DNA from: Eretmocerus hayati
Lineage: Eukaryota > Arthropoda > Insecta > Hymenoptera > Aphelinidae
NCBI GenBank assembly: GCA_029851415.1
Contig: CM056742.1
Location: 99,554,976-99,618,975, forward strand
DNA length: 64,000 nt
Direction: 5' to 3'
Position 1 is the stretch's first letter, and the number at the start of each line of letters is the position of its first letter. The notes beneath the pieces are model-generated. The model did not search any database. It had not been told where the DNA came from and saw nothing but the letters and a program-made list of their open reading frames with translations. Of this stretch, positions 10,075 to 20,180 are shown piece by piece. The translations under genes and the position numbers were made by a program.

Positions 10075-10771
10075 TCACTGTAATTCGCCTGCTTCGAGGC
10101 GCCTTACTTCCCTCTCTTTCTCCTCTTTGTGGGTCATCACCAGCTTGATGTATCCGGTGAGTCTATCCCATGTCTCCTGGTTGCGGAGTAAGTACGGGAC
10201 GAGATTCTCAGGTGTTAGTTGAGCACCCAGCCATTCATCCAGCTCGGCGCGCTCTCTCCGGGTGTCGCTGCACTTGAACAGGGCATGTTCGGCGTCATCC
10301 CATTCGTCCCCGCATGACTGACATGCTGGGGTCGTCCTCTTCTTGAACCTGGTTAGATAGGAACCGAAGCAACCATGATCGCTCAGTGCCTGCGTCGTCC
10401 AGTAGTCCATCTCTCCGTGGGTGCGTTCCGCCCACTTGGCTACGTCACGGATCAGCCGGTGCGTCCATCTGCCGTTCGCAAATGGCGAATCCCACTCAGT
10501 TTGCCAATGCTCAAGGGTGGTTTCCTTCTCGTTGTCGCGGATGATCTCCTTCATCGTCGGAGTGAGTACTCGTTCGGCTCCGATCACTTTCTGGCGGTCC
10601 CAGATCCTCACTCGCTCCGCGACGAGCAAGTGGATGGGCGGAGTACTCGCCAATACGTAAGCCGCATCTCCTGACACAGTGCGGTAGGCACGGATACTCC
10701 TCAGGGCCGCTCTTCGGTGGACAGGCCCCATTCTCTTCTCGATGATGGTCTTCTCTACCCTCTTCCCCCAT
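10075..10771 (-). pseudogene. C-terminal part of R1-clade LINE ORF2 (copy C)
   Basis: One uninterrupted frame of about 230 codons encodes the post-RT domain: RRAALRSIRAYRTVSGDAAY, WDSPFANGRWTHRLIRD, HGCFGSYLTRFKK, then a zinc motif CQSCGDEWDDAEHALFKC (C-x2-C...H...C), ending ETWDRLTGYIKLVM and a stop at 10075. The open frame continues upstream to 10968, but that stretch is antisense to the next LINE and is not part of the protein. It lacks a start and the catalytic domains, so it is a truncated remnant. Confidence 0.78.
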
Positions 10772-10803
10772 CCCTCCCTCTCTCTCTCCCTCTCCCTCTC
10801 TTG
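10770..10803. repeat. CT-rich microsatellite
   Basis: A run of CTCTCTCC-type units at the junction between LINE copy C (-) and the next LINE (+). Confidence 0.8.
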
Positions 10804-13036
10804 GTCATAGACGTCCCTATCAACGTCTTTACTCCCACTCCACCAGAAAACTCCTTCACTTATAGGGATTTTTGTAACATCACTCCGGAGATGCTGAATG
10901 ACCGTCTGCTTCGCTGCGACTAGACAGCTCTTGAGAATGCGGGAATCAGTTCGGAAGACGCAATTCACTGCTTGAACGAGAACTCAAAGACTGTTAAAGA
11001 TGAATTAGTGCCGGAAAAAACTATCAACTCGCGAAAAAATGATGCTCCTTGGATCGGTCCTGAGTTGAGGGTACTCATGAGTAAGCGAGATGCGACGCGC
11101 AGGCGCTGGGAGCAGAATCAATGCAACCAGCGAAAGTGTCCTGAGCTTCAAAGTGAGTACTTTCGGCTTAGCGAAGAGGTCGACCTGCGCATGGCACGAG
11201 AGCGTAACTCCTCCCTTGAAAACCATCTCTCAGACGCTCTTGATCATCATAAGAACATTTGGAAGGAAATGCGCAACCTCGGCCTCCTGCCTAAGAGCAA
11301 AGAGGAGGAACTACATGGTTTCAAACCGGATGAGTTGAACGCTCACTTTGCGGGAGTTCCCGTTTCGCCCCACGAAAATATAGACGAAGCAATGGACGAT
11401 ATAAATTCGGCCTCAGAGGACGGTTCCAAGTCCAAGCCCACAAATTACAGTGATGTAGTCCTTGCTATCAAACATTCCTCTTCACAGGCCCGTGGGGCGG
11501 ACGGGATACCCCAGAGCGTGATCGCGAAGGCTCTTCCAGCTATTGGTGATCTTATTGTACATTTTTCAACTCCTCTTTCGCTCATAGTGCATTTCCTGAG
11601 GCTTGGGAGCAGGCACAGGTAATTGCATTAAAAAAGACCACCGCTCCTCCAACGGTCTCGGACTTCCGTCCTATAGCGCTGCTTTGCTTCCTTGACAAAG
11701 TTTTGGAAAAAATCGCACACGACCAAATCACGGAGTTTTTGAAGTCTGAGAGATTATTAGATCGCTTCCAGACTGGTTTCAGACAACATTATAGCACCCA
11801 GACAGCTCTACTTAAGTTGATCGATGATATCCGAGTAGGTATTGACAAGAAAAAGATCACCTCGCTCCTGATCTTTGACTTCAGTAAAGCCTTTGACACA
11901 ATATCACCATCGAAGCTGTTAAGCAAACTTCGAAATCTAGGCTTCTCGAGATCGGCACTCCTGTGGATAAAATCATACTTACAAGGCCGCACCCAAAAAG
12001 TTACTTCGAAATCTGGTAGTTCTGATTGGCTCAAAACCAATCTGGGTGTTCCACAGGCTTCCGTTCTTGGGCTTTCACTCTTCAGTTTATATGTCAATGA
12101 CTTACCTGGTTTGCTTGACGAGAGATCAGTACATCATCTTTTTTATGCGGATGATCTACAAATTTATCTCCAAGTCGAGAAATCTGAGATCAGAGAGGGC
12201 ACTGCTCAGCTAGGAGAAATAGGGCGACTTGTTGCTGAGTGGGACAGAAGTTCCGGCCTGTGTCTCAACGCTGGCAAGACCAAGGCAATCTACTCCAGTT
12301 CTGAAAGGAATATCAAAGATCTGAAGAGAATGGACTTATCAGGGGTTGAGATACATGAAGGGAATCTCATTCCGTTCAGTGATACGGTCGTGAACCTTGG
12401 TGTTACACTTGACAGTGAACTGACGTCGAAACCGCACATCGCCCAAGTAACTAAGAAAGTCAACAGAGCCCTTTATGGATTGCGGTTTTTAGGGCATGTA
12501 TCACCAGACCTCTCCGAGTTCGCCTAGTTGAGTCCCTGATTCAACCGCATATAGACTATTGCACGGTCATGTACCTCGACGCCACAGACGAACAGCGGCA
12601 ACGGATACAACGACTAAGCAATTCATGTGTGAGGTATACTTCTGATCTTAGAAGAGACGAGCACATCACCCTGTTGAGGGAGCATTTGGGTTGGTTATGT
12701 ACTGATTCGCGGAGAATGTACTTCGCAGCTCTGTTAATGCACAAGATCATGCATTGAGGAGAGCCTGGCTACCTAGCTGCGATGTTTACCAGGTACCAAT
12801 CTGAACGCCCCGCACGTGGTGATGCAGGAAAGCGGGTACTCAAAGTTCCCAATATGAGACTTGAATATGGAAAAAGATTTTTCCAGGTTCAATGTGCTCA
12901 TTTGCGGAACTCTCTCCCTCCGGGCTCCCGGCAGCTGTGGGAAATTTCATTACTCAAAGAGGCTATGAAGGATTTTTCGCTCACACAGTCTCCTCAGAGG
13001 ATTGATGTGGAGAAGAAGCATTACTTCAATCTCTGA
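10804..13036 (+). pseudogene. Reverse transcriptase ORF of CR1/L2-like LINE copy 2
   Basis: Pieces in order: 10804-10923 linker; 10972-11622 linker and RT fingers (WIGPELRVLMSKRDATRRRW, then ARGADGIPQSV); 11703-12527 fingers/palm (FQTGFRQHYSTQTALL, LIFDFSKAFDTISP, NLGVPQASVLG, FYADDLQIY); 12569-12757 and 12782-13036 the C-terminal region. The FYADD catalytic box is intact, unlike copy 1, but PQGS is changed to PQAS. Four breaks make it non-functional as it stands. Confidence 0.8.
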
Positions 13037-13360
13037 ATTTTGAAAGGCTTGGGCTGATTTTTTCCTTGATTCGTTCATCTAGAATGAAATTATGAGTATA
13101 CGTGTGACCTTCCGTCAATAGACTGAACTTTTCTGTAATATGACTGTGAGCCCTGTCATTCTTTGTATTCTTATATTTTTCTATGGAGTTTGTGAATCTT
13201 CTAAATGCTACCTGACTAGTCACAAATTGTGATATACTTGAGATTTGTCCTTGACCGAATGACTTCATTAATTTTATTAATGTGCACTATTGATCTGTGA
13301 TATATATCACCATATGTAACTGATTATTCTTTTTTCTTTGTCTTCGGACGAATAAACGGG

Positions 13361-13376
13361 CATCAATCAATCAATC
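13361..13376 (+). repeat. (CAAT)n 3' tail of the LINE
   Basis: Four CAAT-like units end the LINE, after an AATAAA at about 13350. The LINE at 60428-64000 ends in the same kind of repeat. Confidence 0.7.
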
Positions 13377-13378
13377 TC

Positions 13379-14590
13379 TCTCTCGCCTTCTATTCCCATC
13401 ATCAAAGTACAATCTCAGTCGACTTGTTTGTCATTCATTCGAATCGACCCTCCTTTCCCACGTAACACTTCCTGGGGCTAGGTGTGGGCGCAGAAAACCT
13501 GTACAGGAATTTAGGAATTTAACTTTTATATCCCGGGTGCCTGGCTTTCACCTTCACCCCGGCTTGCCCCCATGGGCGCGGGACAGGGATACGCCCTGCC
13601 AGCGCGTCGATTTGGAGGATGGCCAACACCGAGTCAGGCTCGGTGATGACTCAGTCTTCCTCTCCGACTACCGAATTCTGGTCTCAGCCCCCAGCACAAG
13701 GCCGATGCCCACCCCTCGGTGGGTGTTTTGGGACTCGTCTAGGCTTCCTGAGAGCCCAGGGAGTCCCTCGGGATGATGGATGAGTCTTCCGGACTCGCAT
13801 TGTTATCGCCCCAGAGCGATTCCAATACAAGTCCCTAGACTCACCCATTCCCGTGGTGCCGGATGGAGGTGTGCGGTCTCCTCGCTCCGGCGGGCGTAAC
13901 TGGGGCCAGGAGCTCATCAGACTCCAGGGATGAGGCACCATGCCCCAACTCCCCTTGCGGGTTTTCGGGGGAAGTCAAAGTACCGAGCGCCAGTCTCGGG
14001 ACCAGTCTTCCCCCTACCGGCTTCGGGCCTAAGCCCGGGTACGGTGTCACCAGCAGCTGAATGATCCTGCCATCAAAACTCAAAGGCAGCAGCCATGGAC
14101 TCAGAGACATCGCTTGAGAGAAGGCCTAAATTATTCCAAATCCTGCCCTATAAACTATACCAGAAGATGCAATCACAAGCACTGAGCGTCATCGTCGTGT
14201 ATTGCCGCATTCTCCAAGAAGCATAGATACGTCAACTCCTCATTATGAATATCATGGCGAAGAAGGAAAAGACGATCTATGAAGGACTACAACTTCAGCA
14301 TCTGATTCAATGCATCGCATCCCGCCAGCAGCTTCAACCATATCATCAAGTATTGTATTTTCGCCATTCAAACTTTATGAGTCAATGCTATGCACAGTAA
14401 CAATTAATAATTTGATGTATTTCTCAATTTATGAAGCAAAGATTTGGATTGCGAATTATAGATTTACTAAAGTCTACTTGGGATGCATCAGTGAAAATGA
14501 TGGCTCTTTTCTATCAAATTGGGAGAACCCGATTTTGATGAGTTATTGCAGTGATTTGGAAGTATTTTGGAAAGATGCTGATAGGCATCA
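13379..14590. other. Unassigned region, GC-rich from 13440 to 14060
   Basis: I see no convincing gene. The GC-rich part contains small perfect stem-loops, for example ACCGAG/CTCGGT at about 13628-13644 and CCCACC/GGTGGG at 13708-13723. The second resembles the hairpin in the 3' UTR of LINE copy C, so this could be a decayed LINE untranslated region. The AT-richer part, 14060-14590, shows nothing recognisable. Confidence 0.35.
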
Positions 14591-16790
14591 TATGTATATG
14601 CAAATTCCTGAATTGATCTCATTGATAAGAAAGGCACAAAACCGATATGACGATTCCGGTTGTGACCAGTCAAGCCAACCTAATGCAAGTCGGTATGGAG
14701 TCACTGGAGCAAGCCATGGAATTTGGCCGTGAACGAAGCGAACACATTTATTTAGAATAGCATGGAGTTTCAGATTCTGTGATTGTGAGACTTCGTTATA
14801 AACTGCACATGCATAATCAAAATATGGGAATATAAGGGCCTCAACAAGTTTTTGTTTTAGTTTCCGCGAAAATGGATGCTTATGAAAACGCAGCTTATGG
14901 AGAGCTCCATGCACACAACTTGATATCGAGTTAACATGTTCTTCCCAATTGGAGTTAGACTCGAGATGGACACCTAGATCACGAACGTGGTCAGTATGAG
15001 AAATAGTGACTCCATTAATGACCAGTGGTGGAAGTGATGAGAAATTTATGCGATCGGTATAATATGCACTCCCTAAAATTATGAATTTAGTTATGTCAGG
15101 ATTGAGTTTGATTAAGTTGTTCTCAGCCCATTGATATACCCTGTTTGCATCTTCATTTGATTCGCGGACACATTCGTCTAGATCTGATACGTGGCAATGA
15201 GTATATATGCGAGTATCATCTGCGTAAATGCCATGTTTAGTATGTTTCAATACCCGGGGACATCATTAATGAAGATGGTGAGAAGTAAAGGGCCTAAAAC
15301 ACTTCCTTGCAGTACACCAGTGAAGGTTTGATTGAGTTCAGAGAGACATTTTCATTCCGCACCGATTGACTCCGTTCAGACAAGTAGCTTGAAAACCATC
15401 GAATCACTGAGTCACAACAATCTATTGATCGAAGCTTTTTTAAGATAAGTTTGTGGGAGACAGTATCGGATGCTCTCGAGGAATCAAAAAGAATCAAGGG
15501 CATGAGCATATAACGGTCGAAGGCAATACGGGCGTCCTCAGTAAACCACAGGAGCGGAGTATGTGTCGAGTGTTGAGGCCGGGAACCAGATTGGGAGTCA
15601 TCAAGCAGGCGTTGGGCTGTGGGATATGTCATCAATTGCTTGAGAATAATCCGCTCGAACAATTTGGATAACTCAGAGAGTATGGCGATGGGTCCAGTGT
15701 CTGAGGGGAAAGAGGGTGGATGAGACTTTGATAATGGTAAGATGGATGCTATTTTCCAACAATCAGGAAAAACTCCCTCTTCGATAGATGTGTTAAAAAG
15801 TTCAATTAGGTGAGGGCGGAGGATTGGATGAGCTGCCTTCAACATGGAGGTGGATAATGAAGCAGTGCCTGTCCAGCTTTTGGTAGATTTCGCGAGTGCT
15901 TCATCGATGTCTTCGCCAGAATTGGGAGAAAATTCAAATTGACTTGGAATACTATTTTTCAGAAGAATTCGTGGTATGTCATCAACTTCAGTGGGGAGAA
16001 GTGCAGGGAAACCACATGAAATAGCAGCATAGTGAGTATTCAGCACATGTCGCGAGAAACTATTGTAGAGGAGATGGGGATTTTGGTGTCGTGACCCCCA
16101 TTGCACTCAGCTGCTTCCAATCATTCCGACTGTCTGTGGATCCTTCTAGTAGAGATGATCAATGTTCATTCTTAGCAGTGTCAATCTTATTGCTCACTTC
16201 TGACCCGAGCTTATGATAACACAGAACATCAGTTGGTCTATTCTACTTTTCTGCCCGCCCGTATGCAGCATCACGAGTACGCATGAGCGATCTGATATCA
16301 TTAGAGATCCACGGTTCCTGATTTGGACAAATGGTAATGTTTCGCTTTGGCGCAAGGAGATCAAAACTATACAAAGTTGCGCTAGTGAGGGCGCGCGCCA
16401 TCATGGACACCGAGACTTGAGGAGTGGAAGTCATGGTCGCGAGGCATCTACCGACTTGAGCATATCTATATGGTTTGAATCATTGTGTAGTGCATCTATA
16501 GACAAGTTTTTTAGACATCTGGTTGACAAAGTTTTTGGTTCTACACATAGTCACGGGATATTCAACTCAAAACTGATCAGATCATGACCAGCAGCAGAAG
16601 GTACATCCGTTTCCTTATATAAGCGGACATATTTTAGAGATGGGACAATAAACAAATCAAGCCAGGTATCTGCTATGGAGCCATCTGAATGAAGGACATG
16701 ATGAGTAGGTTCTGACGGAACTATTTTAAGACTGTCAGATTTCAAGAGGTCTCGGAACTAGTCAGAATCTGGAAGCTGAAGCGATCCAAG
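14590..16790 (-). pseudogene. Decayed CR1/L2-like LINE ORF2
   Basis: Read on the minus strand: end of the endonuclease (DTWLDLF, GHDLISFEL) at 16745-16551; linker (EPWISNDIRSLMRTRDAAY) at 16434-16243; RT fingers and palm (FERIILKQLM, RASDTVSHKLILKKL, YLSERSQSV) at 16106-15294; catalytic box YADDTRIY and C-terminal region (FDYACAVYNEVS, RLALGWLDWSQPESSYRF) at 15250-14588. A frame break falls between the palm motifs near 15270, and the normal PQGS motif is degraded there. The domain order resembles the LINE at 60428-64000, and the two could be related families. No 3' tail is seen. Confidence 0.72.
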
Positions 16791-16968
16791 TGACTTATGA
16801 GCCATCTTTTGAGAATTTGATTTTTTCGGTTTCAGAAAAAGGCGATTCCCTGCGCATGCGCACAAACGTAGACTTTCGGTGCCACTTCCAATGGAAAGCT
16901 GACAAATTCTCCTAAAAAATGACTACCCGCGAAGTTGGAATTCATGCACTGGAACGGGATCTGCAACG
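16791..16968. other. Unassigned spacer
   Basis: A short non-coding stretch between the end of the LINE and the first inverted-repeat element; nothing recognisable. Confidence 0.3.
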
Positions 16969-17449
16969 ATTAATTATATCGAATCAAAATCACATGAAAA
17001 TTCAGCCCATTAACGCCTTTGTGGCGCCTGCTGAGATGACACATTCATAAGATCTTCTCGGAACTCAATGTTGAGTACTAAATTAACCTGAAAAAAATTC
17101 GGATCACATGGTTTCAACGTAAAATTGTATGAACTTTCAAAATATGCGATGAAAAACCCCGTTTGAGGCGGACCCAAGGTGCTACATTCAATTTTTGCCA
17201 GGAAATACGATATTTCACATTCAAAATTGCAAAAAATTGAATGTAGCACCTCGGGTTCGCCTCAAACGGGATTTGTCATCGCATATTTCGAAAGTTCATA
17301 CAATTTTACGTTGAAGCAATGTTGTCCGAATTTTTTCCAGGTCACTTTTGTACTCAAAATTGAGTCCCGAAAAGATCTCGTAAATGTGTCATCTCAACAG
17401 GCTCTCATGGGCTGAATTTTCACGTGATTTTGATTCGATATAATTAATA
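16969..17449. mobile_element. Foldback/MITE-like inverted repeat, 481 bp
   Basis: Arms 16969-17198 and 17229-17449 are imperfect reverse complements (about 230 and 221 bp) around a 30 bp loop. The outer ends read GATTAATTATATCGAATCA and its complement; the inner ends share GGTGCTACATTCAATTTTT. Open frames in it are mirror images of each other and not genes. A non-autonomous DNA transposon is likely; I cannot name the superfamily. Confidence 0.78.
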
Positions 17450-17576
17450 GGGTGGGCCGAAAAACCACTTTTCTCGATATCGATACGCTTGGGGTCGGAA
17501 AAGTTGGGTTTCAAGAAGTACATGTGGAAATTTTTTCGCTGAGCGCTGAGAAAGCACATCTTCAGTTGCAGCAAGA

Positions 17577-18950
17577 GCCGTGAAGGTTTTTCTCGAATTA
17601 ACACAGGTTTAAAAGGGAAAGTACCTTTTCTGCTCATTTTTTCTTCACTATTCAGCACGTATTTCTGACGCATCTTGACATTTTTCGACGTATCTCAACT
17701 TATTTTGAAGCTTGTTCCAAACACTTTAAAATGAGCTAAAGTACGTTCAATTCCGTGTCATTGAGGCCGAGCTATCTCAATTCTCCCAAAAGTTGAGTTT
17801 TAACGGAAAATGCAAAAAATTACGATTTTGACCTTGTGAACCTCGCTGAAAGATCGAAGCTCCGACTGACTAGACAGCGCATGAATTGTGATGTTTGGAA
17901 GTTTCCTCTGTATTCTCACTGGCAAACATTAATTGAGGTCACATGCACTAAGTGCGTATTGAGATGATCGAGTCCCAGGACTGATAGCCAGAGCATGTTT
18001 TCCTCGGACATGGGAAGCAGAGGCTAAATCTATGTGAAACTTGATCGTCTGCCACAGACCTCTCAGACTGTTCCTATCACCATAACAACCCCTCTTCTTT
18101 TCTCGTACGGACTTGGGATCGACAGTGGCAGAGTTACATTTTTTTGTTTTTTCTTATTTTCTATTTTTCTTCCTGGATTTTGTATTTCCTTATTTATTTT
18201 GTAATTTTCTAATTTCCATTCTCTTGTCTTTTCTGATTCTTTCATCTTATAATCATCTTGGTTCCATCCTCATGTAATATTTTCGATTATTCACCTACCT
18301 CTTTGAAAGATATTCCATATTTTCGATAGATTTTTGAAACATCTCAAAGAGGATTGAAATCTTCCTTCGGATCGAACTTCGGCAACGAATGCCTAGATCG
18401 GAGCGTTGCTAATATATAGTTTTCCCTATTTCCCTTACCATAAACTTTAGAAAATTCCTCCGTTATCATTTCCATGCGGTTCACTGAAAACCGGCATCCA
18501 CCTAGTGGTGGCGCGCCGAACTAGCAGAGGGGGTGCTACTATAGAGCCCGTATGAGAAAAGAGGAGGGATTGTTATAATATGAGATATAGACTGAGAGGT
18601 CTGTGGTAGACCATCTGAGGGAACTTTCGAACATAATACTTCATGTGCTGTCCAATCAGTCGGAGCTTCGATCGTTCAGCAAGATTTACAAGGTCAAAAT
18701 CGCAATTTTCCGCTTTTTTCGTTAAAACTCAACCTTTGGAAAAAATGAGATAGCTCGGCTTCAATGAGACGGAATTGAACGTACTTTAGCTTATTTCAAA
18801 GTGTTTGGAACAAGCTCCAAAATGAGCTGAGAGACGTCGAAAAATGTCAAGATGCGTCAAAAATACGTGTTAAATAGTGAAGAAAAAATGAGCAAAAAAG
18901 GTACTATCCCATTTAAACCTGTGTTAATTCAAAAAAAACCTTCACAGCTT
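17577..18950. mobile_element. Large inverted-repeat element with ~400 bp unique centre
   Basis: The left arm (about 17577-18115) and right arm (about 18535-18950) are reverse complements over some 400 bp. The left arm has about 130 extra bp near 17925-18050. Shared blocks include GAACGTACTTTAGCT and its complement, and CCACAGACCTCTCAG with its complement. The centre is AT-rich and codes for nothing visible. A GGGTGGGCCGAAAAA motif at 17451, just outside the left arm, looks like a transposon end; the matching right end is replaced by a LINE at 18945. Confidence 0.68.
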
Positions 18951-20180
18951 TCTGTAGACGACTATCATCAAGTGAGGACTTGATAGTGGAGAATATTTTT
19001 ACAGCATCAGCGTAGATTAGATTCTGAATTTGTGGCATCTTCTCTACTATGTCATTTATAAATATTATGAACAGGATTGGGCCTGGATGTGACCCTTGTG
19101 GTACACCTGATGGAGTTTCAAAGGATTTCAAAACGAAGTTTGATACTCTTACAGCTAATCTTCTCTCAGATAGATATGATTCAAACCACTCAAGTAACTT
19201 CTCATTTATTCCAAAATTTCTGAGTTTACTTAATAAATGAGAGTGATTCACTGATTTGAACGCCTTAGAAGAATTGATGAAAATGGATTCAACTTGCTCG
19301 TAGTTACTTAAGCTTTTCGTTGAGAAATCTTGGTAAAGGATGAGGTTAGTTATCGTTGATTCCTCTTTTAGGAATCCGTGCTAATTTTGAACTATCTTGC
19401 CCACAAGAAAAACAGACAATTGATTCGCTACACATGCATCAAATAATTTTGCTAGACAGCTCAGAATAGAAATTGGCCTATAATTTTTTATATTATGCTC
19501 ATCTCCATTTTTGAATACAGGTTGGACAAAAGCCAATTCCCAGGTTCATGGAAAAGTGCCTTTCTCTAATGATTTGTTAAAGATCTTAAGGACAGTTTCT
19601 CTAATACTAGACCAGCAGTTTTTCACGAAGAAAGCAGGGATCCCGTCAAGGCCTGGTTCGGTATTATCAACTAGATTCTTAACAAGACAGTCTAGTTCAT
19701 CTTGTAGAATGGTAACGGAATGGAGCCTTTCTTCACATTCTCATTCTGCAGATGGATCTAACGAGCTACTTTTATAAAACGAACTAAAGTGTTCAGAAAA
19801 GAGATTAGCGATGCTCGAGCTTGTTCTAGCAGATTTCTTTTGGAAATACATATCATTAGGGAGACTATTCGTTTTCTTCAAGCTCTTCGTATACGCCCAA
19901 AACTGTCTCAAATTACCTTTCAAATTGCTTTCGACTGATTTCAAATATCCAGCATATTTATTCCGTGAAATTCTGATACATTGGGCACGTGCTTTTCTGA
20001 ACGCAATGTGATCATCTAAGGAATCACTATCCTTCCAAATTTTATGGAGTTCCTTTTCCTCAAATATCAAAGATCTCAATTCGTGGTCATACCGTTTCGG
20101 AAAATTGGAGTGAATGACTTTCTTGATAAAATTATGCTTTTCAAAAACTGAAAAAATAGCTTTTTGAGAAACCAACATTT
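18945..20180 (-). pseudogene. Truncated LINE reverse transcriptase (Jockey/CR1 group)
   Basis: 20178-19741 encodes the endonuclease-RT linker (KLHKIW-type helices, YLKSVESNLKGNLRQFWAY, ANLFSEHFSSFY). 19741-19251 holds broken RT fingers. 19251-18913 encodes the palm (FGINEKLLEWFESYLSERR, SGVPQGSHPGPILFIIFIND). The catalytic box reads YADAVKIF, so the second catalytic aspartate is lost. The element is cut off at 18945, where it meets the inverted-repeat element. Inactive. Confidence 0.75.

Larger units (their letters stand above)
9546..10771 (-). mobile_element. R1-clade LINE, 5'-truncated copy C
   Basis: The A-tail is the T-run at about 9577-9605 on the plus strand, followed by the AAGGTGGTT end motif shared with copy B, a hairpin-bearing 3' UTR, a purine-rich tract (9890-10020) and the intact C-terminal part of ORF2. 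The 5' end is lost at about 10771, next to a CT-rich microsatellite. The tail and intact reading frame suggest it is younger than copies A and B. Confidence 0.78.
10804..13378 (+). mobile_element. CR1/L2-like LINE, 5' truncated (copy 2)
   Basis: This is the same family as 1150-2150. It keeps the end of the endonuclease-RT linker (YRDFCNITPEMLNDRLLRCD), the complete RT and C-terminal region, a 3' UTR (13036-13360) and a 3' end with AATAAA and short CAAT repeats (13361-13376). The endonuclease is missing. The coding frame is interrupted by a stop at 10921 and by frame changes near 11620, 12520 and 12760. Confidence 0.8.

Noticed and set aside
10772..10968. N-terminal extension of the copy C frame
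   Set aside because: Antisense to the linker of the neighbouring plus-strand LINE; only the part from 10771 down matches R1 ORF2.
14310..14732. 140-codon plus frame at the LINE 3' end
   Set aside because: Partly antisense to the minus-strand LINE, the rest shows no homology that I can see.
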